A stretch of DNA of 64,000 nucleotides from CAWGGS01 sp046704745 (GCA_046704745.1 JBJKRL010000031.1:41173-105172); one strand, 5' to 3'; shown: positions 8,047 to 18,270, counted from the first letter of the stretch. The notes: generated by a model not told the origin, from the sequence alone. Made by a program: numbers and translations.

Positions 8047-9932
8047 TGGATATGCCTCGGATCGGTCCGCGAACAAAAAGTACAATCACCCACACAGCCT
8101 TTTTTATTTTTTCTCTCTACCTCATCATAGCCAATGTCAACCTGTTCCAACCCCCGGTCGTCGATTTCGATGTGAAGACCGCCCAACCCGGGATGTTCCA
8201 GGTATTCTGGGCAGGTTCATTAAAATCCTATCGAGAAGAGGAGTCGGTTTTTCAGCGCGACATAACCCCGTTTGCCCCCCATCATTTTTCTATCGGAATC
8301 ACAGATCCGAAGGGGCTGGTTTTCGGCCCGAATGTTCGTTATCTGCGCATCGACCCTCTGGACCGACCCGGGGAAATAGTGATAAAAGATCTACGGCTAA
8401 GACAAGGAAGTCTGTTTTCCATCACCATCGATCACGCTGATTTTAAACGAATCAAGAGAGTAGACGGGATTACGTCCCTTCAAATTCAGCCGGATGGCCT
8501 GCATGTCGTAACAGATACAAATGATCCGAAACTTGAGATCAAGGTTGCCGTCAAGCCCCATTACGCAATCATTGTGCCCTTTGTCCTTGGATGCCTGCTC
8601 ATCTTGTATTCCCTTAAGTACTTGGCAGTCCGATTCCTGAACCTGCAGTACATTGACTGGTGCTTCTTTTTTGTCCTGGCATTGATTGCGACCATGACGG
8701 TTGTCAGTGGGCCTGATATGCATCCGGATGAAGGCGTTCACACCAGTGCCGCCGAATACTACAGTCAGTATAACCATTGGCTGCCTCCTGCAGCCGATGC
8801 GCCGGAGATTAGGCCAACCTACAGTCTCCATGGTGTTTCCCGCCTCAACTCAGAGGAGATCGTCTATCTGTTTGCCGGGAAATTCTTGGAATTTTTTTCC
8901 TTTTTACCAGTAGACGGTTATCTGATTTTACGATTCTTTAATATCTCTCTTTTTGTTACATTGGCAATCTTTTGTCTAAAAAAGCCGGACATGAGGCTCC
9001 TTTCCCTACCGGTATTCATATCACCACAAATTTGGTATGTTTTCAGTTATTTCAATTCCGATGCCTTTGCCTTGTTCATTCTTTTTGTCATAACGTACCA
9101 GGTGATGAATTACGATTCCTGGTTAAATCGCTATCTCAGATGTGAAAAAAAAGTTACAGCACTTCTTTTGCCATGTCTTGGCCTCGGGTCTTTATTCTCA
9201 TTTCTTTTCCTTATTAAGAAAAATTTTTATTTCTTCCCTGTTTTTCTTTTTTTCTATTTTGCTCTCCAGTTTTATAACAAAAGCTACTTAAGACCAAAAT
9301 CTGCCATTACAAGGCTTGGAGCCATTCTTGCTGTTATGGCCGTTCTTTTTTCCGTACATTTAACCGTAAACGCTGCAGTAAATGACTGGCACCGGACTCA
9401 AAAGATAGTCAAGATGCAGAATGAAACGGCGGAAGCAGAGTACAACCCGCAGGAAAATCCAACAGAGAGCAATCAATATCTCAATTTAAAAGGTAAAGGT
9501 TTTCCGCTTTCCTATGTTTGGAATACCTTGCAATGGGGGCGTATCACCTTTATGAGTACCTTTGGGGTCTTTGGGAATATGTCCATTTATAACTCCTTGG
9601 AATTTTATGACTCGATATCCCTCTTTCTTTATATTGTCTTGCTCTGCATTCTGTATGACCTGCTACGGAACCGGATTTTCGACGGTAATTTTCTGCTTTT
9701 CGCAGCTGTGATTGGATGTTCCGCTGCTTTGATAGCCACCTCCTTTGTTCATTCTTGGAATTCGGATTATCAGGCACAGGGGCGATATTTGTTGCCGATT
9801 GTCCCCATGATCGGCATCTTTCTCTATTCGGCTGGGCAGCGGCTTCATATCGGCCGGATAAATTTTTTTACCTTCATCCTCTTTCTTTTTTCTTCATCCT
9901 CTTTTCTCTTTTTGGGGCTTACGAAGATTTAA
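8046..9932 (+). CDS. DUF2142-like polytopic membrane protein
   Basis: About 628 residues with an N-terminal membrane segment, a soluble extracytoplasmic domain (about residues 35-170) and then about ten membrane segments. The loop motif PDMHPDEGVHT after the second membrane segment resembles the HPDE-H signature of DUF2142 and related GT-C glycosyltransferase-like proteins, where an acidic loop residue is catalytic. ATG at 8046 has AGGAG eight bases upstream and overlaps the previous stop (TGATG); a TTG one codon earlier is less likely. A paralogue of the same length lies at 44.7-46.6 kb. It may add a sugar outside the membrane; its substrate is unknown. Confidence 0.72.
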   Translation: MDMPRIGPRTKSTITHTAFFIFSLYLIIANVNLFQPPVVDFDVKTAQPGMFQVFWAGSLKSYREEESVFQRDITPFAPHHFSIGITDPKGLVFGPNVRYLRIDPLDRPGEIVIKDLRLRQGSLFSITIDHADFKRIKRVDGITSLQIQPDGLHVVTDTNDPKLEIKVAVKPHYAIIVPFVLGCLLILYSLKYLAVRFLNLQYIDWCFFFVLALIATMTVVSGPDMHPDEGVHTSAAEYYSQYNHWLPPAADAPEIRPTYSLHGVSRLNSEEIVYLFAGKFLEFFSFLPVDGYLILRFFNISLFVTLAIFCLKKPDMRLLSLPVFISPQIWYVFSYFNSDAFALFILFVITYQVMNYDSWLNRYLRCEKKVTALLLPCLGLGSLFSFLFLIKKNFYFFPVFLFFYFALQFYNKSYLRPKSAITRLGAILAVMAVLFSVHLTVNAAVNDWHRTQKIVKMQNETAEAEYNPQENPTESNQYLNLKGKGFPLSYVWNTLQWGRITFMSTFGVFGNMSIYNSLEFYDSISLFLYIVLLCILYDLLRNRIFDGNFLLFAAVIGCSAALIATSFVHSWNSDYQAQGRYLLPIVPMIGIFLYSAGQRLHIGRINFFTFILFLFSSSSFLFLGLTKI

Positions 9933-10238
9933 AACGTACTTGAATTAGATTCAAGAATTCTAAACATGTTGGTTTTATTACCTGCTATTTCGATGGATTT
10001 TTGAGTCGTTTGGAGCAATAATGTCGAGTTTCTATAAAAAAACGGTTATATACTCCGATGACGTTTTTCCGACCGGGTAAACCTTTGTAGCAGGTGCATC
10101 GTTCCATGGAAATGAACATTTTTGTGCCGCAGTGGAACCTCATGACGGGATGCAATAAAACAGGGGAAGGCAATATAAGAAAGTGAATTTCATCATGATA
10201 CCTAAATATGTTACGATAAATCAAAGAGTTGGAGTCGT
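9933..10238. other. Intergenic region, 306 bp
   Basis: No supported gene. A small perfect hairpin CTTGAAT-TAG-ATTCAAG lies at 9939-9955, just after the stop of the DUF2142-like gene, but it is not followed by a T tract. The region could hold a promoter for the GT2 genes downstream. Confidence 0.4.
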
Positions 10239-12536
10239 ATGAAAGCGGTGTGGTCTCAGAAGAAATTTCCTCCGCTCACCCGAAAAGATTCAGTCCTCCT
10301 CCGGGCTCGAAAGATAAAATGCGCCCTCACATCTTTTTGTTATCGGATCTATCCACCCTACAGGACGATCAAAAAATCCGGGTTGTTCCACCATGACTAC
10401 TATTTTTCCCATAACCCCGATCTGCTGACAAAACCATTCGATCTGATTATTCACTATCTCAAGTACGGCTGTCGGGAGGGACGAAGCCCCAACCCCCTCT
10501 TCGATGATGCCTGGTATTGTCAGATTTATCCCAACGTGGCGGCATCAGGGATCAATCCTTTGTATCACTTTATCAGCAAGGGATGGAAAGAGGGCAAGAA
10601 CCCTTGCGCCATGTTTGAATCGAGCTACTACCTGGCCTGCCATCCCGAGGTCAGACAGGCAGGGGTTAATCCGCTTGCCCATTTCTTTAATCAGGGTGCC
10701 CGCAAGGGATATAAACCCAACCCTCTCTTTGATTCGGGCTTTTATTTAAATGAATATCAAGATGTTAAAGACAGCGGAGAGAATCCTCTCGTCCATTATA
10801 TGCGAGCCGGCATCTGGGAAGGACGGCAGATACGCGAGCACAAAGACGTCATTTCCCGTCAGCCGAAGATTAGCATTATCACTCCCGTATATAATGTACC
10901 TGCCCTCTACCTGAGAGCATGTATCGAGTCGGTTGTGAATCAAACCTATGGGAATTGGGAATTGTGTCTTGTTGACGATGCCAGCACCACACCTCATATC
11001 CGTGAGGTTTTAGAAGAATATGAGAGACACGATAACCGGATCAAAATCAGATGCCTTGAAAAAAACCTTGGGATATCAGGGGCTACGAATATAGCGGCTT
11101 CCATGGCAACCGGTGAATATCTCGGACTTCTCGATAACGACGATGAATTAACCCGTGATGCGTTGCATGAGGTTGCGCGGGCAATTCATCGTTTCCAAGC
11201 GGACCTGTTGTACTCCGATGAGTGTATCGTGAACAGCAATGGCGAATATCTGCATGCCCATCATAAACCCGATTTTTCTCCAGATCTGTTGTTAAGCCAC
11301 AATTACATCACCCATTTTCTGGTTTTTAAAAAGACCCTTTTTGACCAGGTCGGTGGGGTCAGTTCCGTATTCGATGGAGCACAGGATTATGAATTGTTGC
11401 TCAAGATGACGGAAAAGGCTAAACAGATTTTCCACATCCCTAAAATATGTTATCGCTGGCGAACCCTGGAAACCTCCACCAGCAGTAATCCAGGCGCCAA
11501 ATCTTATGCCGATACTGCCGGGAAAAATGCCTTGGAGCAGGCTTTGAGGAGAAAGGGAGTTCAGGCAGATGTGGTGCCGGGAAATCTTCCTTTTTATTAT
11601 CGGGTACATCGGAAGCTTATCGCAAATCCGCTTATCTCGATCATTATTCCTTTTCGCGATCAGCCGGAGTATCTTGACAAATGCATAACGGCAATCCTTG
11701 AGCGTTCAACGTACGGGCAGTTTGAGATACTCGGTATCAGTAATAATAGTGAACAACCACAGACCTTTGACCGGATGGAGGCCTTGTCGGCAAAAGACAG
11801 ACGCGTCAGATTTATTGAATACAACAGGCCATTCAATTTTTCGGCGATCAATAACTTTGGTGCCAGCCAAAGCCGTGGCGAACATCTGGTTCTGATGAAT
11901 AACGATATTGAGGTATTGAGCTGCGGCTGGATGGAGGCGTTACTTGAACATTCCCAACGCCCGGAGGTTGCTGCAGTCGGAGCAAAATTGTACTACCCCG
12001 ATCTGACTATCCAGCATGCGGGAGTAATTATCGGCATCGGCGGATTTGCAGGACATGGTCACAGGCATTTTCCCAAGGAGTCTCCGGGATATTTCAACCG
12101 CCTGTTCTGTACACAGAACGTCAGTGCCGTGACGGCGGCACTTCTGATGGTGAAGCGTACCTGTTGTGAGGAAGTGGGAGGCCTGGATGAGGAACATCTG
12201 GGCGTGGCCTTGAACGATGTCGATTTCTGTTTGAAGCTGCGCGAAAAAGGCTACTTGAATATCTATACGCCCTATGCCGAAGCCATTCACCATGAATCAG
12301 CCTCTAGAGGATATGAAGATACACCGGAGAAAAAGTCGAGGTTTCGACGGGAGGTGGATTTTTTTAAAGAGAAATGGAAAGATGTCCTTGCGGCAGGAGA
12401 CCCCTACTATAATCGTAATCTGAGCCTGGGCAGGGAAGATTTTGAAAGAAAATCCTTTTCTTGGTATGAGTCCCAGGAAGAACGAAAACGCATCCTGCAG
12501 GAGCAGTCGCAGTCAATCGTCGGTGAGGAATTGTAA
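10239..12536 (+). CDS. Double GT2 glycosyltransferase with N-terminal tandem repeats
   Basis: A 765-residue cytoplasmic protein. Residues about 50-196 carry four repeats of about 37-39 residues built on the pattern F/YD-x-x-x-Y-P-V-G-x-NPL-HY/F-x-x-G-x-x-EGR-x-PNPLF. Residues about 210-440 and 479-740 are two GT-A (family 2) domains with entry motifs ISIITPVYNV and ISIIIPFRDQ and metal-site regions LLDNDDEL and LMNNDIEV. Such double GT2 enzymes usually make rhamnan or other O-antigen-type chains by alternating linkages. The repeats resemble sequences seen in front of other bacterial GT2 proteins; their role is unknown. A GGAG sequence precedes ATG 10239. Confidence 0.85.
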   Translation: MKAVWSQKKFPPLTRKDSVLLRARKIKCALTSFCYRIYPPYRTIKKSGLFHHDYYFSHNPDLLTKPFDLIIHYLKYGCREGRSPNPLFDDAWYCQIYPNVAASGINPLYHFISKGWKEGKNPCAMFESSYYLACHPEVRQAGVNPLAHFFNQGARKGYKPNPLFDSGFYLNEYQDVKDSGENPLVHYMRAGIWEGRQIREHKDVISRQPKISIITPVYNVPALYLRACIESVVNQTYGNWELCLVDDASTTPHIREVLEEYERHDNRIKIRCLEKNLGISGATNIAASMATGEYLGLLDNDDELTRDALHEVARAIHRFQADLLYSDECIVNSNGEYLHAHHKPDFSPDLLLSHNYITHFLVFKKTLFDQVGGVSSVFDGAQDYELLLKMTEKAKQIFHIPKICYRWRTLETSTSSNPGAKSYADTAGKNALEQALRRKGVQADVVPGNLPFYYRVHRKLIANPLISIIIPFRDQPEYLDKCITAILERSTYGQFEILGISNNSEQPQTFDRMEALSAKDRRVRFIEYNRPFNFSAINNFGASQSRGEHLVLMNNDIEVLSCGWMEALLEHSQRPEVAAVGAKLYYPDLTIQHAGVIIGIGGFAGHGHRHFPKESPGYFNRLFCTQNVSAVTAALLMVKRTCCEEVGGLDEEHLGVALNDVDFCLKLREKGYLNIYTPYAEAIHHESASRGYEDTPEKKSRFRREVDFFKEKWKDVLAAGDPYYNRNLSLGREDFERKSFSWYESQEERKRILQEQSQSIVGEEL

Positions 12537-12537
12537 G

Positions 12538-14580
12538 GTGCACCACACGTCATCACAGGAAAAACAAAAAGCGCTGCAGGAGAAAATTCGTACGCAGCAG
12601 ATGCTGCTCGATCAGCAACAGCGCAAGATTGAGCGGCTGGAGGAGGAATTACAGAAAGTCCTTGATTCAAAGGCGTGGCGCTATACCGATTATCTCAGGC
12701 AATTTCTGCACGGCCACCTTTTATTAAACGCTTTCCCCTCTCTTCAGCTTTTTATCCTCCCGACAATACGACGCTGGTGCCGCAACAAATTCTTTCTGCC
12801 GTTGGCTCGGATTGGTTTGCTCAAAGGTGAGTATGAACGCTGGATTGAACTTGAGCAGCAGCTACGAGAGAAAAAGAGGGAGGATAGCGTTGACCTGAGC
12901 GGGTTGAATACTCTCCCCTTCATCAGCATTATCATGCCTGTCTATAACGTCAAACCCGAATGGCTCATGCAGGCTATCGAATCCGTACAGGCACAGTCCT
13001 ATCAGAAATGGCAGCTCTGCATAGCCGATGATTGCTCAACCGACCCGCGCTTACAGGACATCCTCAAACAGGCTAGTGCAGGCGATGAGCGTATTCAGGT
13101 TCGGTTACTTGAAAAAAACAGCGGCATAGCAGGCGCTTCCAATGCCGCTTTGTCGATGGCTGTGGGAGATTTTGTCGGACTGCTGGATAATGACGATACG
13201 TTGGCACCCGATGCCCTTTCCTGGGTTGTTGAAACACTGCAATCCGAGCCGGACGCCGATTGCCTGTACAGTGACGAGGATAAAATCACCGAACAGGGAA
13301 AACGCTATGATCCGTTTTTTAAGCCGGATTGGTCGCCTGATACATTAAGAAGCTATAATTATTTCTGTCATTTCACTGTGATGAAAAGATCTCTGGTCGG
13401 ACGAGTCGGCGGGTTTCGCCAGGGATTTAATGGATCGCAGGATTATGACCTTTTCTTGCGGGTGACGGAGGCGGCAACAAAAGTAGTTCATATTCCACAT
13501 ATCCTTTATCATTGGCGGGCCATAGCGGGTTCTGTCGGGAAAAGGCCTGAGGCCAAGATGTACGCCTATGAAAGTGCCCAAAAAGCCTTGCGGGAACACC
13601 TTAAGCGATTGAATCTTGAGGCGACGGTGGAAAACGGACTCTTCCTCGGTTCGTACCGGCACCGTTATCGGCTTGTAAACACCCCGCAGGTGGCTATCAT
13701 TATTCCCACCAAGGACAAAGTCCAGGTCCTTAAACGCTGTATCGACTCGATCTGTGAACGGACCTCCTATCCTCATTATCGAGTCGTCGTTGTCGACAAC
13801 GCAAGCGTTGAGAGTGAGACAAAAGCCTATTATTCTTCGCTGGCATCCCGGGAAAAGATCACGCTCCTCACCTATGACCGGCCTTTTAATTTTTCCGCGA
13901 TCAACAATTTCGCCGTAAAAAATATCGAGAACGAGTACCTTCTTTTCTTAAACAATGATACCGAGGTTATCTCTCCGGACTGGCTGGAAGAAATGCTCGG
14001 ATTCCTCCAGCGTCCCGATGTCGGCGCCGTGGGGAATCTACTCTATTATCCCAACAATACCGTTCAGCATGGAGGAGTTATATTGGGAATAGGTGGCATT
14101 GCCGGGCATTCCCATAAATATTTTCCCCGTTCAGACTATGGATATTTCGGGCGCCTGAAAACCGTGCAGAATCTCACTGCCGTAACGGCTGCCTGCCTGA
14201 TGACAAAAAGGGGTATCTTTACCGAGCTCGGCGGTTTTGACGAAACATTGAGTCATGCCTTTAATGATGTCGATTTTTGCCTGAGGATACGCGAACGTGG
14301 CTATCTGATAGTCTACACGCCCTTTGCCGAGTTATATCATCATGAATCCGTAAGCCGCGGATATGAAGATACCCCTGAGAGAAGGATCCGGTTCGGGCAG
14401 GAACGCCGGTTCTGCGAAGATCGGTGGCTGGCGGTTCTTAAACAGGGCGATCCCTATTACAGTCCGCATTTAAGTTTGACCAGAGAGGACTTTTCCCTCG
14501 GATTTTCAGGTTTAAATTCATTGTTAGGCACTATAAAGAAAGAAGGTGCAGCGATAAACGGTCCTGGTCCTGAACGGTAA
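12538..14580 (+). CDS. Double GT2 glycosyltransferase with coiled-coil N-terminus
   Basis: About 680 residues when started at GTG 12538, which follows the previous stop by one base and has GAGGAA eight bases upstream; an in-frame start at 12442 would overlap the previous gene by 95 bases. Residues about 5-45 are Q/E/K-rich and likely coiled coil. Two GT-A domains follow, with FISIIMPVYNV and VAIIIPTKDK entries and LLDNDDTL and FLNNDTEV metal-site regions. The C-terminal half closely matches that of the preceding gene (FNDVDFCLRIRERGYL, YHHESVSRGYEDTPE), so the two are tandem paralogues. They probably add consecutive sugars of the same chain. Confidence 0.85.
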   Translation: MHHTSSQEKQKALQEKIRTQQMLLDQQQRKIERLEEELQKVLDSKAWRYTDYLRQFLHGHLLLNAFPSLQLFILPTIRRWCRNKFFLPLARIGLLKGEYERWIELEQQLREKKREDSVDLSGLNTLPFISIIMPVYNVKPEWLMQAIESVQAQSYQKWQLCIADDCSTDPRLQDILKQASAGDERIQVRLLEKNSGIAGASNAALSMAVGDFVGLLDNDDTLAPDALSWVVETLQSEPDADCLYSDEDKITEQGKRYDPFFKPDWSPDTLRSYNYFCHFTVMKRSLVGRVGGFRQGFNGSQDYDLFLRVTEAATKVVHIPHILYHWRAIAGSVGKRPEAKMYAYESAQKALREHLKRLNLEATVENGLFLGSYRHRYRLVNTPQVAIIIPTKDKVQVLKRCIDSICERTSYPHYRVVVVDNASVESETKAYYSSLASREKITLLTYDRPFNFSAINNFAVKNIENEYLLFLNNDTEVISPDWLEEMLGFLQRPDVGAVGNLLYYPNNTVQHGGVILGIGGIAGHSHKYFPRSDYGYFGRLKTVQNLTAVTAACLMTKRGIFTELGGFDETLSHAFNDVDFCLRIRERGYLIVYTPFAELYHHESVSRGYEDTPERRIRFGQERRFCEDRWLAVLKQGDPYYSPHLSLTREDFSLGFSGLNSLLGTIKKEGAAINGPGPER

Positions 14581-14697
14581 GGGATTATTGCGTCGTATAA
14601 AGCTGAGTTGAGCAGCTTGTCTGCTCGTACGAAACTTATGCCCTTGTGGTATAAGAGATGTAAGGTAGAGGTTTTTTTATTTTATAGGTAATGGAAC

Positions 14698-16635
14698 ATG
14701 TGCGGTATTGCCGGATACATAAATCCTGATGGTGTGCATCAGAGTGAGCTGGACGCCATGAATGAGGCTCTGCGTCACAGAGGTCCCGACGGCTCTGGAA
14801 CCTGGATGAGCCAGGAAAGGACAGTCGGCTTAACCCATCGGCGCTTGTCGATCATTGATCTTGCAGCCGGCAGTCAACCTATGTCCAACGAAGACGGAAC
14901 CATCTGGATAGTTTTTAATGGTGAAATTTATAATTTCCAGGAACTCCACCGAGAACTGGCAGGAAAGCACGTTTTCAAAACCAAAAGTGATACCGAAGTC
15001 CTCCTGCATCTCTACGAGGAGTTCGGTGAGGCCTTTATTACAAAGCTTCGTGGTATGTTCGCCTTCGCCCTGTATGATTCAGCCCGGGAACTCCTGCTGA
15101 TGGCAAGGGATCACTTTGGCCAGAAGCCCCTTTATTATCATCATGACGGACAGCAGTTTCTTTTCTCTTCCGAAATCAAAGGATTACTGGCGCTCAAACC
15201 TACACTGCGAAAATTAAACGAGGCCGCGCTCTATGAATATCTGACACTGCGTATCATAACGCCTCCGAGATCGATGTTTGAAGGCATCAACAAACTTCCT
15301 CCCGCGCATATGCTGTGCTTTCATGCGGGTAAGGTGACCGTGAGCAGATATTGGCATCTGAGTTATGGGCCGAAGATATCACAGCCTTTATCAAGAATTG
15401 TTGACGAATTGGAGCAAAGAGTTACCGATACGGTTCGCTACCACCTGGTCAGTGATGTGGAAGTCGGGGCCTTTCTCAGTGGCGGCCTGGATTCCAGTCT
15501 TGTTCTGGCGGTTATGAGTGGTTTGCAGGACTATCCGATCAGGACCTTTTCCGGAGATATCCCTTATAAAAATTTCAGTGAAGCACAGGCTGCCAGGATC
15601 GTCTCCGAAAAATACGGGACCAACCATTCGGAAATGACTATCTATCCCTCTTTAATACGAGAACTTCCCGATCTTGTCTATCATCTCGACGAGCCGTCAG
15701 ATCCCTTGTCGTTATGTATGTATCAGATAGCAGGGCTTGCCAGTAAAAGCGTGAAGGTGGTTCTGGGTGGAGACGGCGGGGACGAACTCTTCGGCGGGTA
15801 TGACAGATATTACGGAAACATCTATGCCGACTACCTGGCCATGCTCCCCGAATGGGTCCGGAGGCTGGTGGTTGAAAAACTTTTGGGCTTGATCCCCGAG
15901 GGTTTTTGGTACAGGAGCCTCACCCACCAGCTGCGCTGGCTCAATCGGATCTCTTATTTCAAAGGGGCCGACCGGTACGCAAAGAGTTTGAGTTATTTTT
16001 ATTTTTCCGATCATTTCCGTAATGAGCTGTATACGGAGGAGTTCAAAAACCGGGTATCGGGTTTCGATCCGGAGGAGTGCATCCGGCTCTACTACAACAG
16101 CGCCGATGCCGATGAACTCATTGACAAAATGCTTTCTGCCGACTGCATGACCCGGATGGCCGATCATCCCGTGATGATCCCGGATAGAATGACCATGGCC
16201 CATGGATTGGAAGCCCGCTCACCTTTCCTGGATCATAAACTGGCCGAATTCTGTGCCAGGATTCCCGTTCAGCATAAAGTTCATGGACGAAAACGCAGAA
16301 TCATCCAGTATGAGCTGGCCAAACGGTACCTTCCTCCGGAGATTCTCGGGCGGAAAAAACAGGGATTTTCCTCGGCCTTGACGTATCTGCTGGCGGATGA
16401 GTTTTCTTTCCTTTTCCGGACGTTTCTTGAACATTCAAGATTGGTCGGCACAGGATTGTTGCAAAATGAGGCAATCCACCGGCTTCTTACAGAACATCTT
16501 GCAGGAAAGGTTGACCATGGGACACGACTATGGTTACTCTGTAATGCAGAGATTTGGTACAGAATGTATATTGAAGGGGAGAATCGAGAGGCCATGAATT
16601 CCTTTCTTAAGGAACAGGCTGTTTCCAAAAGGTAG
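14698..16635 (+). CDS. asnB: Asparagine synthetase (glutamine-hydrolysing) family amidotransferase
   Basis: A 645-residue AsnB-type enzyme. Mature N-terminal Cys2 (MCGIAGYI) is the class II glutaminase nucleophile; RHRGPDG and the RRLSIIDL segment match the glutaminase domain. The synthetase domain has the PP-loop GAFLSGGLDSSLV (about residues 258-270) and GGDGGDELFGGYDRY. The canonical reaction makes asparagine from aspartate, ATP and glutamine. Paralogues in O-antigen and capsule clusters are thought to amidate sugar carboxylates, and this location suits that alternative. The 117-bp upstream gap could hold its own promoter. Confidence 0.88.
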   Translation: MCGIAGYINPDGVHQSELDAMNEALRHRGPDGSGTWMSQERTVGLTHRRLSIIDLAAGSQPMSNEDGTIWIVFNGEIYNFQELHRELAGKHVFKTKSDTEVLLHLYEEFGEAFITKLRGMFAFALYDSARELLLMARDHFGQKPLYYHHDGQQFLFSSEIKGLLALKPTLRKLNEAALYEYLTLRIITPPRSMFEGINKLPPAHMLCFHAGKVTVSRYWHLSYGPKISQPLSRIVDELEQRVTDTVRYHLVSDVEVGAFLSGGLDSSLVLAVMSGLQDYPIRTFSGDIPYKNFSEAQAARIVSEKYGTNHSEMTIYPSLIRELPDLVYHLDEPSDPLSLCMYQIAGLASKSVKVVLGGDGGDELFGGYDRYYGNIYADYLAMLPEWVRRLVVEKLLGLIPEGFWYRSLTHQLRWLNRISYFKGADRYAKSLSYFYFSDHFRNELYTEEFKNRVSGFDPEECIRLYYNSADADELIDKMLSADCMTRMADHPVMIPDRMTMAHGLEARSPFLDHKLAEFCARIPVQHKVHGRKRRIIQYELAKRYLPPEILGRKKQGFSSALTYLLADEFSFLFRTFLEHSRLVGTGLLQNEAIHRLLTEHLAGKVDHGTRLWLLCNAEIWYRMYIEGENREAMNSFLKEQAVSKR

Positions 16636-16717
16636 ATTTTGTATGAAATTCACAGACGTGGGAAATGGAAACGCAGATTTACTGCAGATTACCTATTGAA
16701 AAATTTTTCAAATCACT

Positions 16718-17281
16718 ATGTGTTCGCCAATCGGTCATTCACTTGCCGGGTATCTCATCTACTGTATCGGGACAAAGAGCGCTTCACCCAAGTACGACAA
16801 ATTGCTTTTTTCCGCTGCAATCGTCACTGCCAACCTGCCTGATTTCGATGTCATCCCCGGCCTGGTCCTTGGCCAACCGAATCTCTATCATCACGGCATC
16901 AGTCACAGCATCGGGTTTGCCGTTGTGGCCGCCGCCGTTATTGCCTGGGGGATAGGACGTTTTACTACCTTGTCCTTCGGCAAGAACTTTGTCTTTTTTT
17001 TCCTGGCTTATAGCTCACATCTACTCCTTGATTATTTCGCGGTCGATGGTCGACCTCCCTTTGGCATTCCCGTTTTCTGGCCGCTCAGTTCAAGGTATTT
17101 TATCTTTTTTCATCCTATCTTCCCTCCCTTTAGTCATTCCAGTCTCCTGCACGCAACAACGACCCAGTTTTTGATGGATGTGTTTTCGTTGCACAATCTT
17201 TATGTAATATTTCTTGAGTGTAGTATCATGTTGCCCATTATCATTGTTTTTCGAATTCTTAAAAGGAAAGAAAATAAATGA
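16718..17281 (+). CDS. YdjM/DUF457-family membrane-bound metal-dependent hydrolase
   Basis: A 187-residue membrane protein with about four hydrophobic segments. Conserved histidines and aspartates occur in HSLAGYLIY (N-terminus), HHGISHSIGF (about 53-62) and SHLLLDYFAVDG (about 102-113), the pattern of the LexA-binding/YdjM (PF04307) family of predicted metal-dependent membrane hydrolases, often linked to lipid remodelling. No strong ribosome site precedes ATG 16718. The stop overlaps the next ATG (ATGA), so it is coupled to the secreted protein downstream. Confidence 0.75.
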   Translation: MCSPIGHSLAGYLIYCIGTKSASPKYDKLLFSAAIVTANLPDFDVIPGLVLGQPNLYHHGISHSIGFAVVAAAVIAWGIGRFTTLSFGKNFVFFFLAYSSHLLLDYFAVDGRPPFGIPVFWPLSSRYFIFFHPIFPPFSHSSLLHATTTQFLMDVFSLHNLYVIFLECSIMLPIIIVFRILKRKENK

Positions 17282-18195
17282 AAGAATTAAAAAACAAAAA
17301 ACTATCAGGCCTGGTTTTCGTTCTCTGCTGTTTCTTTTTCTTGGTTTCTGTACCCGTTAAGGCGGCGGAAGTTAACCAGAGTAGTCAATTGCAGCTTACC
17401 GGCGTCGATGCTTCCAACGGACTTGAAGTGGTCTGGGCCGAGGGAAACAGCGACAATGGGTATGGGGTGTACTACAGCAAGTATACCAATGGGGCATGGC
17501 AGCAAAAACAGATTATTATTCACAGTGATAACCGGGTGGTTACCCCATGCATCGGTGGCAGCGGCAACCAGGGGAGCATGCTGGTCTGGTCGGAAAAATC
17601 CGAAGATTCCATTGACTTGTATTACAGCATGTATAAGAATGGCGCATGGTCATCTCCGAAAAAAATCGACACGAATCTTGTATCGAATTTGTCTCCTTCG
17701 CTTCTGGTGGACGGCAATAATCGAATTTGGCTGGCGTGGACAGGTTCGGACGGCAGTGATGATGATATCTATTACAGCACCTGGAACGGCACCGTTTGGA
17801 CGGCGCCGGTGCAGGTCAATGATGATAATGATACTCCGGATATTTTTCCCGTGCTTGGCATGGGTGCAAGCGGCAAGCCCTGGATTCAGTGGTATGGGTG
17901 GGAAGACGGAAAATATACCGAGCTTCGAGAGGATTGGAATGGATCGTCCTTTGAGGGGAGGCAGACAATGACCGGTAGAGCGGTCAAGCTTGCCGGCTTT
18001 GCCCTGTCGGAAGCGGGATCGGGTTCCGGCACAAGCGCCGGGACTTCAGGGAAATCCGCCGGCCAGGATACGGGTCAAAACACCTCGGTAACCCTGCCGA
18101 CATTTTTATCACATCCGGAACGCGCGACCATCCATATTCTTCAGAGCAAGAGTGGGATGCAAACGTTGGCAGTCCGTGATCTCAGTGCGGAATAA
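17278..18195 (+). CDS. Secreted protein with BNR/sialidase-like propeller repeats
   Basis: A 305-residue protein with a signal peptide (hydrophobic about residues 10-28, likely cleavage after VKA) and repeated blades such as GVYYSKYTNGAWQ, LYYSMYKNGAWSSPK and IYYSTWNGTVWTAPV. This spacing suggests a BNR-like beta-propeller; no sialidase Asp box set could be confirmed. Residues about 240-270 are a Gly/Ser/Thr-rich linker, followed by a short C-terminal segment. AAGGAAAG lies just before ATG 17278, which overlaps the previous stop. Probably a cell-surface or periplasmic carbohydrate-binding protein; no function is assigned. Confidence 0.65.
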   Translation: MKELKNKKLSGLVFVLCCFFFLVSVPVKAAEVNQSSQLQLTGVDASNGLEVVWAEGNSDNGYGVYYSKYTNGAWQQKQIIIHSDNRVVTPCIGGSGNQGSMLVWSEKSEDSIDLYYSMYKNGAWSSPKKIDTNLVSNLSPSLLVDGNNRIWLAWTGSDGSDDDIYYSTWNGTVWTAPVQVNDDNDTPDIFPVLGMGASGKPWIQWYGWEDGKYTELREDWNGSSFEGRQTMTGRAVKLAGFALSEAGSGSGTSAGTSGKSAGQDTGQNTSVTLPTFLSHPERATIHILQSKSGMQTLAVRDLSAE

Positions 18196-18220
18196 AGTTC
18201 TCTTGCCCTGACAGGGCAAG

Positions 18221-18270
18221 ATATATGGCTACCTTTTAAAATTTAATTTTTCAAAGTGGCCATATATTTT
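18221..18270 (+). terminator. Likely terminator hairpin
   Basis: ATATATGGC at 18221-18229 pairs with GCCATATAT at 18259-18267, with a T-rich end (TTTT). A second compact hairpin, CTTGCCC-TGACA-GGGCAAG, lies just before it at 18202-18220. Together they probably end transcription after the propeller gene, so the SGNH gene at 18304 likely has its own promoter. Confidence 0.5.
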
